Origin: Anaerovibrio sp. JC8
GTDB lineage: Bacteria; Bacillota; Negativicutes; Selenomonadales; Selenomonadaceae
Length of the DNA stretch: 64,000 nucleotides
Assembly: GCF_002100115.1 (NCBI RefSeq)
Contig: NZ_ANBM01000002.1
Coordinates: forward strand, 186,001 to 250,000
Direction of reading: 5' to 3'
Shown: one piece after another, positions 8,376 through 16,051 of the stretch
How the letters are laid out: every line of letters starts with the position of its first letter
Position numbering within the stretch: the stretch's first letter is position 1
The notes under the pieces: model-generated
Seen by the model: the letters and a program-made list of their open reading frames with translations, nothing else
Told to the model about the DNA's origin: nothing
The model's database searches: none
Position numbers and translations under genes: made by a program

Positions 8376-9956
8376 TTAGCGTCTGGGGGTGGATTCCTTC
8401 TCCAGCATATCCTTTAATCTGGAAATATCTGTATCATTGGTCAATACGTAGACAAAATCCCCTGCGTAAAGCCGGGCATCCTCCATGGGATTTATGCGCT
8501 GAAGTCCTCTTTTGATATCCACCACCACGGTCTGTTCCGGCCACTTTATTTCTTTAATAAGGGCCTTGTCCGCCACACTGCCGGAGCTTACCACCAGCTC
8601 CAATGATACACGGCGGCCAGAGGCAATGGCTGCCCGCTGGTCCTTTACGCTGAGTGCCCGGCTAAGCAGCTCCTCATAAACTGGTTTGCCCCCTGTAAGA
8701 TCTGCTACCAGATAGGCAGTCATGGACACGCAAATAAGGGCCAGTAAATGGTTGAAGGAGCCTGTCATCTCCATAATCAGCACGCTTCCTGTGATAGGGG
8801 CTTTAACCACCGCGGCAAAATAGGCCGCCATACCAAAAACAATAAGGTCTCCTGCGTATTTGTATGGCAATAAATCACAGCTTACCAGCACCGAGCTGAA
8901 CACGGCACCGCCGGCAGCCCCCAGCACCAGCATTGGCAAAAAGATACCTCCCGGCACCCCGGAACCAAAGCAAAGCATGGTAAAAATGAACTTACCCACA
9001 AACAACAGAATGATGAAATACAGGGGATAATAGTTGGTGGACAGGGCATCCACCAGCAGGTTACCTCCGCCTAAAATCTCCGGCAAAACAAAGCCAAGGC
9101 CTGCCGCCAGCAAAAGGGGCAGCAGTGGACGTTTAATGCCGGAAAGTCCCAAACGGTCATAGGCATTCATGGAAAACAGCAGTGAGGGATTAAAAATCCG
9201 CCCCAAAAGACCAATATAAATACCTAATACTATTAAAATGCCAAACATATTAAGAGGGAATATTTCCAAATCCCCAATATGAAATACAGGGCCGGCCCCA
9301 AAAATAACCTGGCTGACAGTGGTGGCAGTAACTGCTGCCGTAACTGAAGCCATGAGCACCACGGGAGAAAAGCTCTTACTCATCTCCTCAAAGCCAAAGA
9401 TAACTCCCGCCAAAGGTGCATTGAAGGCCGCCGCCAGTCCTGCACCTGAGCCGGCAGTCATAAGAATGCGTTCTTCATAGCGGGTTCTTATGACACTGCG
9501 GCTTACCCCCTGGCCCACACAGGCTCCCAGCTGCACACTGGGGCCCTCACGACCAAGGGACATGCCAGAACCTATGGCCAGTACACCACCTATGAGCTTT
9601 GACACCAAAACGGACAGCCAGCGCATGTTCATTCGCCCCATAAGTATTCCCTTGATTTGCGGAATACCGCTGCCAGTACACATGGGCTCATTGTGGACTA
9701 TCTTCATAAGAAGCCAGGCAATAATAAGAAAAACTGCCAGATAAAGGACAGGAATACCGTAGTCCCCCTGCCGGAAGCTGTCTGCCACCATTTTGTAAAC
9801 ATCAGGCCGCCACTTATCCGACAACCCCAACAGATATCTGAACAGCGCAATAACACCGCCGGCGCCCACGCCCACGACGATTCCTTCTATAAATAAACGG
9901 AAATGAAAGCGACGTTCCCGTGTTATGTCCTTAACTAATCTTTCTGTGTTTGACAT
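8376..9956 (-). CDS. ClC-family chloride/proton antiporter with TrkA-C domain
   Basis: 526 residues from ATG 9956, chosen because AGAGGTAACT precedes it and the longer frame would run through the terminator of the preceding operon. The ClC signature loops are present: GSGIPQ, GREGPSVQ (gating glutamate) and GSGVPGGIFLP. The paired glutamates in FGFEEMSKSF match the proton glutamate region of exchangers, so it is more likely an antiporter than a channel. Residues about 440-520 form a cytoplasmic TrkA-C (RCK_C) domain that may bind a nucleotide or other ligand. Confidence 0.9.
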   Translation of the reverse strand: MSNTERLVKDITRERRFHFRLFIEGIVVGVGAGGVIALFRYLLGLSDKWRPDVYKMVADSFRQGDYGIPVLYLAVFLIIAWLLMKIVHNEPMCTGSGIPQIKGILMGRMNMRWLSVLVSKLIGGVLAIGSGMSLGREGPSVQLGACVGQGVSRSVIRTRYEERILMTAGSGAGLAAAFNAPLAGVIFGFEEMSKSFSPVVLMASVTAAVTATTVSQVIFGAGPVFHIGDLEIFPLNMFGILIVLGIYIGLLGRIFNPSLLFSMNAYDRLGLSGIKRPLLPLLLAAGLGFVLPEILGGGNLLVDALSTNYYPLYFIILLFVGKFIFTMLCFGSGVPGGIFLPMLVLGAAGGAVFSSVLVSCDLLPYKYAGDLIVFGMAAYFAAVVKAPITGSVLIMEMTGSFNHLLALICVSMTAYLVADLTGGKPVYEELLSRALSVKDQRAAIASGRRVSLELVVSSGSVADKALIKEIKWPEQTVVVDIKRGLQRINPMEDARLYAGDFVYVLTNDTDISRLKDMLEKESTPRR

Positions 9957-9972
9957 AGTTACCTCTAATAAA

Positions 9973-10011
9973 AAAGGATGTGAAAATGATTGCTCATTTT
10001 TCACATCCTTT
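9973..10011 (-). terminator. Terminator of the rpsF-ssb-rpsR operon
   Basis: Long stem (about 17 base pairs, one mismatch) with a TTGC-type loop followed on the minus strand by a T run, 12 bases after the rpsR stop. Confidence 0.85.
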
Positions 10012-10022
10012 AAATCATTGTA

Positions 10023-10256
10023 TTACTCAGCAGTAAATGGCAACAAAGCGATGTTACGTGCGCGCTTAATAGCTACGGTAACCTGACGCTGATGCTTTGC
10101 GCAGTTGCCAGAAATACGGCGAGGCAGAATCTTGCCACGCTCGGTGATATAACGACGGAGCTTAGCAACGTCCTTATAGTCGATTACTTCTACTTTATCT
10201 ACGCAGAAACTGCAAACCTTCTTACGAGGTCTTCTGCTTCTATCACGCTTAATCAA
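10023..10256 (-). CDS. rpsR: 30S ribosomal protein S18
   Basis: 77 residues, full S18 length, very basic; the core matches S18 ([40 protein letters not shown]). It binds S6 and 16S rRNA in the platform of the small subunit. Third gene of the conserved rpsF-ssb-rpsR operon, 15 bases after ssb, followed by a strong terminator. Confidence 0.98.
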   Translation of the reverse strand: MIKRDRSRRPRKKVCSFCVDKVEVIDYKDVAKLRRYITERGKILPRRISGNCAKHQRQVTVAIKRARNIALLPFTAE

Positions 10257-10271
10257 GTATATTCCCTCCTA

Positions 10272-10709
10272 TCAAAATGGAATATCGTCATCTGATACCG
10301 GGCTGCCGCCAAAACCGCCCATAGGGGCTGCCTCAGCCGGAGCTGCCGGAGATGGGGCAAAGCCACCACCGTTAGGGTCACGCTGCTGCTTTGAGCCCAT
10401 AAACTCAATCTCGTTGGCCACGACCTCAGTAACATATCTCTTGCTACCGTCCTGACCATCGTAGCTGCGGACCTGCATACGGCCTTCTACCAGTACCTGA
10501 CTTCCTTTTATGAGGTTATTACCACAAATTTCAGCTAATTTTTCCCAGGCAATAATCGGAATAAAATCTGCAGTCTGCTGCTGATCGCCGGCATTACGTC
10601 CAAAGCGACGGTTAACAGCCAAAGTAAATGATGCAACTGCCTTGCCGGAAGTGGTATAACGCATCTCCGGATCACGGGCCAATCTGCCTGCCAGTATAAC
10701 CTTGTTCAT
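10272..10709 (-). CDS. ssb: Single-stranded DNA-binding protein
   Basis: 145 residues. The OB fold covers about 1-105 (MNKVILAGRLARDPEMRYT); a Gly/Ala/Pro-rich tail leads to the acidic tip DDDIPF, which recruits replication and repair proteins. It coats single-stranded DNA as a tetramer. It sits in the usual place between rpsF and rpsR. Confidence 0.98.
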   Translation of the reverse strand: MNKVILAGRLARDPEMRYTTSGKAVASFTLAVNRRFGRNAGDQQQTADFIPIIAWEKLAEICGNNLIKGSQVLVEGRMQVRSYDGQDGSKRYVTEVVANEIEFMGSKQQRDPNGGGFAPSPAAPAEAAPMGGFGGSPVSDDDIPF

Positions 10710-10728
10710 GGTTTACCTCCCGAAACTA

Positions 10729-11013
10729 TTACTCTTCTACACGTACAACCATGTGCTTGAGAAGATCATCAGTAATCTTCATAACACGGTCAACCTCAGC
10801 TACGCAAGCAGGCTCTGCAGTTACATTCAGCAGAACATAGTAGCCCTCGGTACAATCCTTGATCTCATAAGCAAGACGCTTCTTGCCCCAACGATCCTCG
10901 GAATCAACAGTACCGCCATTAGCAGCAAACAGCTTAGTGAACTTCTCAACTACAGCGTTAGTTGCCTCTTCTTCCATTGGTTTAACAATGAATATGACTT
11001 CGTACTTTCTCAC
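10729..11013 (-). CDS. rpsF: 30S ribosomal protein S6
   Basis: 94 residues beginning MRKYEVIFIVKP and containing the central S6 motif GKKRLAYEIKD. Binds S18 in the 30S platform. First gene of the operon, with GAGGGAGGTGA before the ATG, a leader hairpin and a strong promoter, so translation and transcription control probably act in the roughly 95-base leader. Confidence 0.98.
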   Translation of the reverse strand: MRKYEVIFIVKPMEEEATNAVVEKFTKLFAANGGTVDSEDRWGKKRLAYEIKDCTEGYYVLLNVTAEPACVAEVDRVMKITDDLLKHMVVRVEE

Positions 11014-11039
11014 GAAATCACCTCCCTCTTTGGTCTTTG

Positions 11040-11060
11040 GCTCCTTATTACATAAGGAGC
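11040..11060 (-). promoter_or_regulatory. Hairpin in the rpsF leader
   Basis: Perfect 9-base stem GCTCCTTAT/ATAAGGAGC with a 3-base loop, within the transcript leader 27 bases before the rpsF start. The second arm contains an AAGGAG sequence, so it could act in autoregulation by S6 or S6:S18. It is not followed by a T run, so it is not a simple terminator. Confidence 0.6.
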
Positions 11061-11114
11061 AGAGAAAGTTATCAAACGAAAATTTGAAACTATCTTTGTC
11101 CTTGTGACTTGAAA

Positions 11115-11143
11115 ATTATACCATCATGAAGGACTCTATGCAA
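11115..11143 (-). promoter_or_regulatory. Promoter of rpsF-ssb-rpsR
   Basis: Minus strand TTGCAT (11138-11143), 17-base spacer, TATAAT (11115-11120). Confidence 0.8.
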
Positions 11144-11180
11144 GAAATATTTTTCCTTTTTATAACTTTCCTTTTCGCAA

Positions 11181-11207
11181 CAAAAAAGCACCGCCTCAGC
11201 GGTGCTT
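11181..11207 (-). terminator. Terminator of tRNA-Gln
   Basis: Nine-base stem AAGCACCGC/GCGGTGCTT with a four-base loop, then TTTTTTG on the minus strand, ten bases after the tRNA 3' end. Confidence 0.85.
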
Positions 11208-11216
11208 AATTCTCAG

Positions 11217-11292
11217 TGGCAGGGGTAGCAGGACTCGAACCTACGAATGCTGGATTCAGAATCCAGTGCCTTACCAACTTGGCGATACCCCT
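11217..11292 (-). tRNA. tRNA-Gln (anticodon CTG)
   Basis: 73 bases plus an encoded CCA. Acceptor stem AGGGGTA/TACCCCT, anticodon stem CTGGA/TCCAG with loop TTCTGAA giving anticodon CTG (reads CAG), and T-arm GTTCGAGTC. It has its own consensus promoter and terminator, so it is a single-gene unit. Confidence 0.95.
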
Positions 11293-11314
11293 ATTGGTCT
11301 TTCAGACAAAGAAG

Positions 11315-11343
11315 ATTATATCCGAGATATGTCTCCTTGTCAA
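11315..11343 (-). promoter_or_regulatory. Promoter of tRNA-Gln
   Basis: Perfect consensus on the minus strand: TTGACA (11338-11343), 17 bases, TATAAT (11315-11320). Confidence 0.9.
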
Positions 11344-11365
11344 CAAATATTTTTAAAATAATATA

Positions 11366-11549
11366 GGGCAGATGACTGGTGGCTTGAACATTTAGTCACT
11401 GGGCGTTAGGAAACTTTTTGTTGCTATACCTTGATTATAGTGGTGAAAATCATTTGTTTGAGCGAAGCGAGTTATGATTTTTGCCGCTATATAAAAGCAA
11501 GAAAAAGTTTTAGCACAGGGACGGCGTGAAAGCCACCAGTCATCTGCCC
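11366..11549. repeat. Long-hairpin repeat, family 2, copy 1
   Basis: 184 bases that fold end to end: a perfect 20-base terminal inverted repeat (11366-11385 with 11530-11549), then nested complementary arms (AAACTTTTT / AAAAAGTTT; GAAAATCAT / ATGATTTTT) and an apical TTTGAGCGAAGCGAGTT. The same nested arms and apical motif recur at 23030-23208. It fills the gap between the ung stop and the tRNA-Gln promoter and contains no plausible gene. Confidence 0.85.
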
Positions 11550-11555
11550 AACAAC

Positions 11556-12233
11556 TTATTTGATATTTGGAAGCTGCCAGTTTATTGGCTCCTGGCCAGT
11601 GATCTTCAAAAATTCATTGGCCCGTGAAAATGGCCGGCTGCCAAAGAAGCCCCGATAGGCTGACAATGGGCTTGGATGGGGCGACTCAATGATGAGATGG
11701 GCCTCATTGGTAATCATGGCCTTCTTGCGGCGGGCCGGTGCCCCCCACAAAATAAACACCATGGGCTTTTCCCGCTCATTGAGAATGGAAATAATCCTGT
11801 CCGTAAAGGTCTCCCAGCCCTTCCCCTGATGGGAATTGGCATTGTGGGCCTGAACCGTCAGAACCGTGTTCAGCAGGAGCACCCCCTGGCGGGCCCAAGG
11901 CTCCAGACAGCCATTGTCCGGAACGGTGCAGCCCAAATCCGTCTCCAGCTCCTTGAAAATATTTTGCAGGGAAGGTGGCGGCGGCACATTGGGCAATACG
12001 GAAAAGCTCAGCCCGTGGGCCTGTCCCGGCTCATGATAAGGGTCCTGCCCGAAAATTACCACCTTGGTATCTGCCAGGCTGGTATAGTGCAGGGCATTAA
12101 ATATGGAATACATATCCGGAAAAATCTGCCGCGTTTTGTATTCATTTATTAAAAACTTGCGCAGCTCCTTGTAATAGGGCTTTTCCATTTCCGGCAGCAG
12201 ATACTGCTCCCAGTCATTAGTAAAAATTCTCAT
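11556..12233 (-). CDS. ung: Uracil-DNA glycosylase
   Basis: 225 residues, usual Ung length. The catalytic water-activating motif GQDPYH (Asp64) and the C-terminal [11 protein letters not shown] loop are intact. Removes uracil from DNA for base-excision repair. It starts 3 bases after the ptsI stop, so it is the distal gene of ptsH-ptsI-ung, an unusual partnership that probably only reflects operon position. Confidence 0.97.
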   Translation of the reverse strand: MRIFTNDWEQYLLPEMEKPYYKELRKFLINEYKTRQIFPDMYSIFNALHYTSLADTKVVIFGQDPYHEPGQAHGLSFSVLPNVPPPPSLQNIFKELETDLGCTVPDNGCLEPWARQGVLLLNTVLTVQAHNANSHQGKGWETFTDRIISILNEREKPMVFILWGAPARRKKAMITNEAHLIIESPHPSPLSAYRGFFGSRPFSRANEFLKITGQEPINWQLPNIK

Positions 12234-12236
12234 AGC

Positions 12237-13946
12237 TTAAATATTATTATGTAGATAATCGCGGATTTCCTCACCGGTTTCCATGGTCATTACCTTCTCC
12301 AGATGGGCCTTGGCCTCCTCCATGGATACAGAGCGGATCTTTTCCTTCACCTTTGGAATGGACGGTGCACTCATGCTGAGCTCCGTAATCCCCATGGCCA
12401 TGAGAATCACTGCTGCATAAGGGTCGCTGGCCATTTCGCCGCACATGCCAACCCATTTGCCATTGTCCACGCCCGCCTTTATGGTGCGGTAAATCAGCTG
12501 CAGCACAGCCGGATTAAAATGGTCATAGAGTTTGCTGATCTGCGGATTTACCCGGTCCACCGCCAAGGTGTACTGCACCAGATCATTGGTGCCGATGCTG
12601 AAGAAATCCACATACTTGGCCAGCACCGGAGTCATTACTGCCGCTGCCGGGGTTTCCACCATGATGCCCACCTGAACATCCTTGGAGTACTCCTTGCCTT
12701 CAGCCTCCAGCTCAGACATGGCCTTGTTCACGGCCTCACGGACAGCCTTTATCTCGTCCACATTAATAACCATCGGACACATAATGGCAGCCTTGCCGTG
12801 TACGCCGGCCCGGAGAATGCCCTTCAGCTGCGGCATAAACAAATCAGGACGCTCCAGACTTATGCGGATGGCGCGATAGCCCAGGAACGGATTATCCTCA
12901 TGAGGAATATTCAGATAAGCCAGCGGCTTGTCACCGCCGATATCCATGGTACGGATAACACAGGTCTCCCCCTGACAGGCCACAATAGCCCGCTTGTAGG
13001 ATTCAAACTGCAGCTCCTCGTCAGGAATGTTCTCCCGGCCCATGAACAAAAATTCACTTCTAAAGAGCCCCACACCCTGATTACCGTATTTGGCTGCGGC
13101 CTCCGCATCCTCCGGCAGACCGATGTTGGCTGCCAGCTGCACCTTTACGCCGTCAGTGGTTTCTGCCGGCAGATCCTTCAGTGCCTCCAGACGCTTCTGC
13201 TCCTCCTGCTGGGCCTTAATCCTGGCCTCATAGGAAGCCAGCTCCTCAGCAGACGGGTCCACCAGCACCAGGCCCTCGTTGCCATCCAGCAGCACCTTGG
13301 CCCCCTCTGGAATATCCTCAACCCTATTTTCCAGGCCCACCACTGTGGTAATGGCCCGGGACTTGGCAATAATTACGGCATGACAGGTGGTACTGCCCTG
13401 GCCCATAATAACGCCGGCAATCTTTTCATCTGGAATATTGGCAATGGCAGACGGTTCCACCTCAAAGCCGCAGAGAACCACCGGCTCCTCACCGATTTCC
13501 GGCTCCTTGACTCCCAAAAGATAACGGGCAATACGGCGGCCAATGTCCTTTACGTCTGCAGAACGCTCCCGCATATACTCATCATCCATGCCCGCCAGCA
13601 TCTCAGCGCATTCCTCTGCCGCCTCCAGAACTGCCTTTGGAGCATGGGCCATTTCACGGGTTTTATCATTCATGCCGTCTGTCAGCATTGGGTCCATCAA
13701 TAAAAAGGAATGAGCCTCCATGATTTCAGCCTGCTCATCCTGTCCCGCAGCCCGCATGGCCTCCACGCTTTCATCAATGGCCGCAGATATGGTATCAATG
13801 GCCTCCTCCAGCTTGGAGAGCTCCTCCTCTGCACTTCCCGGAGTATAGGCTGCCATGTACCCGTCAAGGGACTGGCCCACCTTCATAATCTTTCCGATAG
13901 CAATGCCAGGGATGGCAACATTACCCTGGATTTTCTCTGACATCAT
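12237..13946 (-). CDS. ptsI: Phosphoenolpyruvate-protein phosphotransferase (PTS enzyme I)
   Basis: 569 residues. Domains: N-terminal HPr-binding helical region (about 5-125), phosphohistidine domain with His189 in GSTTCHAVIIAKS, and a PEP-binding TIM barrel (about 255-545) with LFRSEFLF, GTNDLVQYTLAVDR and CGEMASDP. Transfers phosphate from PEP to HPr. The phosphohistidine motif deviates from the usual GGxTSH: Gly four before the His is Ser, and the residue before the His is Cys. It follows ptsH by 28 bases. ATG 13943 is an alternative start one codon later. Confidence 0.97.
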   Translation of the reverse strand: MMSEKIQGNVAIPGIAIGKIMKVGQSLDGYMAAYTPGSAEEELSKLEEAIDTISAAIDESVEAMRAAGQDEQAEIMEAHSFLLMDPMLTDGMNDKTREMAHAPKAVLEAAEECAEMLAGMDDEYMRERSADVKDIGRRIARYLLGVKEPEIGEEPVVLCGFEVEPSAIANIPDEKIAGVIMGQGSTTCHAVIIAKSRAITTVVGLENRVEDIPEGAKVLLDGNEGLVLVDPSAEELASYEARIKAQQEEQKRLEALKDLPAETTDGVKVQLAANIGLPEDAEAAAKYGNQGVGLFRSEFLFMGRENIPDEELQFESYKRAIVACQGETCVIRTMDIGGDKPLAYLNIPHEDNPFLGYRAIRISLERPDLFMPQLKGILRAGVHGKAAIMCPMVINVDEIKAVREAVNKAMSELEAEGKEYSKDVQVGIMVETPAAAVMTPVLAKYVDFFSIGTNDLVQYTLAVDRVNPQISKLYDHFNPAVLQLIYRTIKAGVDNGKWVGMCGEMASDPYAAVILMAMGITELSMSAPSIPKVKEKIRSVSMEEAKAHLEKVMTMETGEEIRDYLHNNI

Positions 13947-13974
13947 AACCCCTCCCCAGATAAAAAGTCAGATA

Positions 13975-14250
13975 TTAAAGCTCCTCAGGGAAGCCAAAGC
14001 CGTTGGCAAACATTTCGGTAACTGCCTTGGCTACATCAGCCTCATCAGGACCCTCAATGGTAACAGTAACCTCAGCATCCTGCTTTGCACCCAGGGCCAT
14101 AACGGCCATCATGCTCTTGATGTTGGCACTCTTGCCGTTGAATTTAATTACAACCTCAGACTCAACGCCCTTGTTGAACTTTACCAGCTCCTTGGCTGGG
14201 CGTGCGTGCAATCCTGGCTTGTTTAATACCTTCAAATTCAATTCCTGCAT
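13975..14250 (-). CDS. ptsH: Phosphocarrier protein HPr
   Basis: 91 residues with the phosphorylation site GLHARPA (His15) and the regulatory serine in NIKSMM (Ser46), the site used by HPr kinase in Firmicutes. Accepts phosphate from enzyme I and passes it to sugar-specific EIIA proteins; Ser46 suggests carbon catabolite control. First gene of ptsH-ptsI-ung. A minus-strand TATAAT at 14297-14302 is the likely -10; the -35 region overlaps an inverted repeat. Confidence 0.97.
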   Translation of the reverse strand: MQELNLKVLNKPGLHARPAKELVKFNKGVESEVVIKFNGKSANIKSMMAVMALGAKQDAEVTVTIEGPDEADVAKAVTEMFANGFGFPEEL

Positions 14251-14318
14251 AAAAATACCTCTTTCCTACTATTAAAATTTAGTTTGTTATGATAGAATTA
14301 TACATGTAATAAAACTTG

Positions 14319-14417
14319 TATATTCGACACGATTAGAAAATCCCCTGTTGAGGTGCAGCAATCTTTTGTTGCTTCTCTGCTTATTTTAAAGGATTTTCCA
14401 GTGATTTGTCGAATATA
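14319..14417. repeat. Long inverted repeat upstream of ptsH
   Basis: Terminal arms TATATTCGACA (14319-14329) and TGTCGAATATA (14407-14417) are perfectly complementary; inside are AGAAAATCC/GGATTTTCC and a GCAGCAA/TTGTTGC pair. It lies between divergent ptsH and the membrane-TPR gene and its left arm covers the -35 region of the ptsH promoter. It may be a mobile-type palindrome or a regulatory structure; only one copy is in the window. Confidence 0.6.
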
Positions 14418-14463
14418 TTTTTATTGTGGGAAATAAAAAAAGCGAAATTGCATTTGATCCCAC

Positions 14464-14490
14464 GCTTATGGGAGCTAAGCACCCATAAGC
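14464..14490. repeat. Hairpin in the leader of the membrane-TPR gene
   Basis: Nine-base perfect stem GCTTATGGG/CCCATAAGC, nine-base loop, flanked by a weaker outer pair (CGAAATT near 14453 with AATTTCG near 14508). No T run follows, so it is unlikely to be a terminator. Confidence 0.5.
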
Positions 14491-14576
14491 TCTGGATTAA
14501 TTCGACTAAATTTCGTGGTAGTATAACTCTCCCATGAAATAAGTCTCATTTAACAACTTTATAGTGGTGATATTAT

Positions 14577-16028
14577 TTGATATTTTTTATTGTTACGGCT
14601 ATCGTCATGACTGTGGCAATATTGGTAGTCTATAAGATAGCCCGCAAGCTGGAATTGGCCCTAAGTCTTCCAGCCCTGGTGTGTTGCGGTATATGCGCAC
14701 TGCTGATTAATTTCCTGTCCATTCCCATGACACCGTTTCTCACGGAGCATCGCTTTGTGGTGCTGGGGGCAATGGTTATTGGTGCGGCTGTGGTTATTAC
14801 CAGCGTAAACTATTTGCTTATCCGCAAGCGGCTGAAAAAAGCAGCACCGCCTCAGAAGGAGGACATCCAGCCTGAGCTGGTTGCTGTTGAGGATGAGCTG
14901 GTGCCAGTGGTAAATGCGGCCATTCTTTCCGACGAGCAGGTTACGGCCATGCTTTCTGAGGAACCGGAGCCAGCAGTTGAGGCTGAACCTCCTGCTGAGA
15001 CCGAGATTCCTGTTGAAGCTGAGCCAGTGGCTGCGCCAGCTGTTCCGGAACCAAAACCGGAGCCGGAGCCTGTTATGGAAGCTGAAATGACAGCAGAGCC
15101 TGAGCCGGCGGCTGAAATCGGGGCTGAGGAACCAGAAGCTGAGCATGAACCAGAGCCAGTAATCGAGGCTGAGATTCCAGAGGAAGCTCCTGAGGAAGAA
15201 ATTCCGGAGGAAGCTGAAATCGAGGCTGAGCCTGAAATTGAGGCTGAAGCAGAAGCTGAGCCAGAGATTGAGGAAGAGGCTCCTGAGGAACCAGAGGCCG
15301 AAGTTGAGCCTGCAATCGAGGCTGAAGCAGAAGCTGAGCCAGAGGTTGAGGAAGAGGCTCCTGAGGAACCAGAATCCGAAGTTGAGCCTGAAATTGAGGC
15401 TGAAGCAGAAGCTGAGCCAGAGATTGAGGAAGAGGCTCCTGAGGAACCAGAGGCCGAAGCTGAGCCTGAAATCGAGGTAGAAGCAGAAGCTGAGCCAGAG
15501 ATTGAGGAAGAGGCTCCTGAAGAACCAGAAGCCGAGACTGAAACAGAGCCGGAGGTTGAGGAAGAAGCTCCTGAAGAGCCAGAAGCTGAACCAGAAATTG
15601 CCCCTGAGCCTACTGTGGAGGAGAAGCTGGAACAGTCCAAGAATCTCGACGATGTTCTGGATTATGCCTTCGAGCTGAAGGGCAGCTCCAACTGGGACGG
15701 TGCGCTTAAGGCATACACCTATGCCCTGGAGCAGTACCGCAACGATTCCTACTCACCATTCCTTGTATTGGAGATTGTGAACATCCACAAGGATCATGGT
15801 CATTATGATGATGCTATCCAGTGCTTCTATGAAGCATTAGATATACCAGCTGTGGCTGACAGCCCGGATATGCTGGCCGAATTTGAGGACAGTATGATTT
15901 ATCTGGAGGCCACCAAGGAAGTATTGAAGGATGAAAACCATCCGGATATGCCTTTCTTCGATATTCCGCAGGAATACATGTCAAAAATCGAGTCTATCTT
16001 CAATGAAAGAAAGGCTCGCTCAATTTGA
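14577..16028 (+). CDS. Membrane-anchored protein with long Glu/Pro/Ala linker and C-terminal TPR-like domain
   Basis: 483 residues from TTG 14577, which has GGTGAT six bases upstream; a start at ATG 14607 would lose part of the first membrane helix. Three hydrophobic segments (about 1-17, 27-50, 61-80) anchor it. Residues about 120-350 are almost wholly Glu, Pro, Ala, with four 26-residue tandem repeats. Residues 355-483 look like helical TPR-type repeats (WDGALKAYTYALEQY, YDDAIQCFYEAL). I recognise no named family. The layout (membrane anchor, extended acidic arm, protein-interaction domain) suggests a scaffold. The next gene encodes a protein with a similar linker, 23 bases downstream. Confidence 0.8.
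   Translation: MIFFIVTAIVMTVAILVVYKIARKLELALSLPALVCCGICALLINFLSIPMTPFLTEHRFVVLGAMVIGAAVVITSVNYLLIRKRLKKAAPPQKEDIQPELVAVEDELVPVVNAAILSDEQVTAMLSEEPEPAVEAEPPAETEIPVEAEPVAAPAVPEPKPEPEPVMEAEMTAEPEPAAEIGAEEPEAEHEPEPVIEAEIPEEAPEEEIPEEAEIEAEPEIEAEAEAEPEIEEEAPEEPEAEVEPAIEAEAEAEPEVEEEAPEEPESEVEPEIEAEAEAEPEIEEEAPEEPEAEAEPEIEVEAEAEPEIEEEAPEEPEAETETEPEVEEEAPEEPEAEPEIAPEPTVEEKLEQSKNLDDVLDYAFELKGSSNWDGALKAYTYALEQYRNDSYSPFLVLEIVNIHKDHGHYDDAIQCFYEALDIPAVADSPDMLAEFEDSMIYLEATKEVLKDENHPDMPFFDIPQEYMSKIESIFNERKARSI
15240..15551 (+). repeat. 78-bp in-frame tandem repeat, four copies
   Basis: Repeat starts at 15240, 15318, 15396 and 15474, each 78 bases (26 residues: EAEAEAEPEIEEEAPEEPEA plus six). Copies are nearly identical at DNA level, and degenerate copies flank both sides. 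Copy number changes would keep the frame. Confidence 0.9.
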
Positions 16029-16051
16029 TAAATTTTAGGGAGGATTTTTCC

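Noticed and set aside
9957-10004. N-terminal extension of the ClC antiporter
   Set aside because: The in-frame extension is the terminator stem of the rpsF operon and has no ribosome site.
11040-11060. Known S6:S18 leader motif
   Set aside because: A perfect hairpin is present but the CCG-containing bulge expected for that motif was not found.
12303-13703. 466-codon open frame on the plus strand
   Set aside because: Antisense of ptsI; His/Leu/Arg-rich composition typical of a shadow in GC-moderate coding DNA.
15240-15551. Regular 78-bp repeats considered as a CRISPR array
   Set aside because: No spacers; repeats are contiguous and coding.
14852-15640. 262-codon Ser/Ala/Gly-rich frame on the minus strand
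   Set aside because: Low-complexity reverse of the Glu/Pro/Ala repeat; no start site, would not fold.
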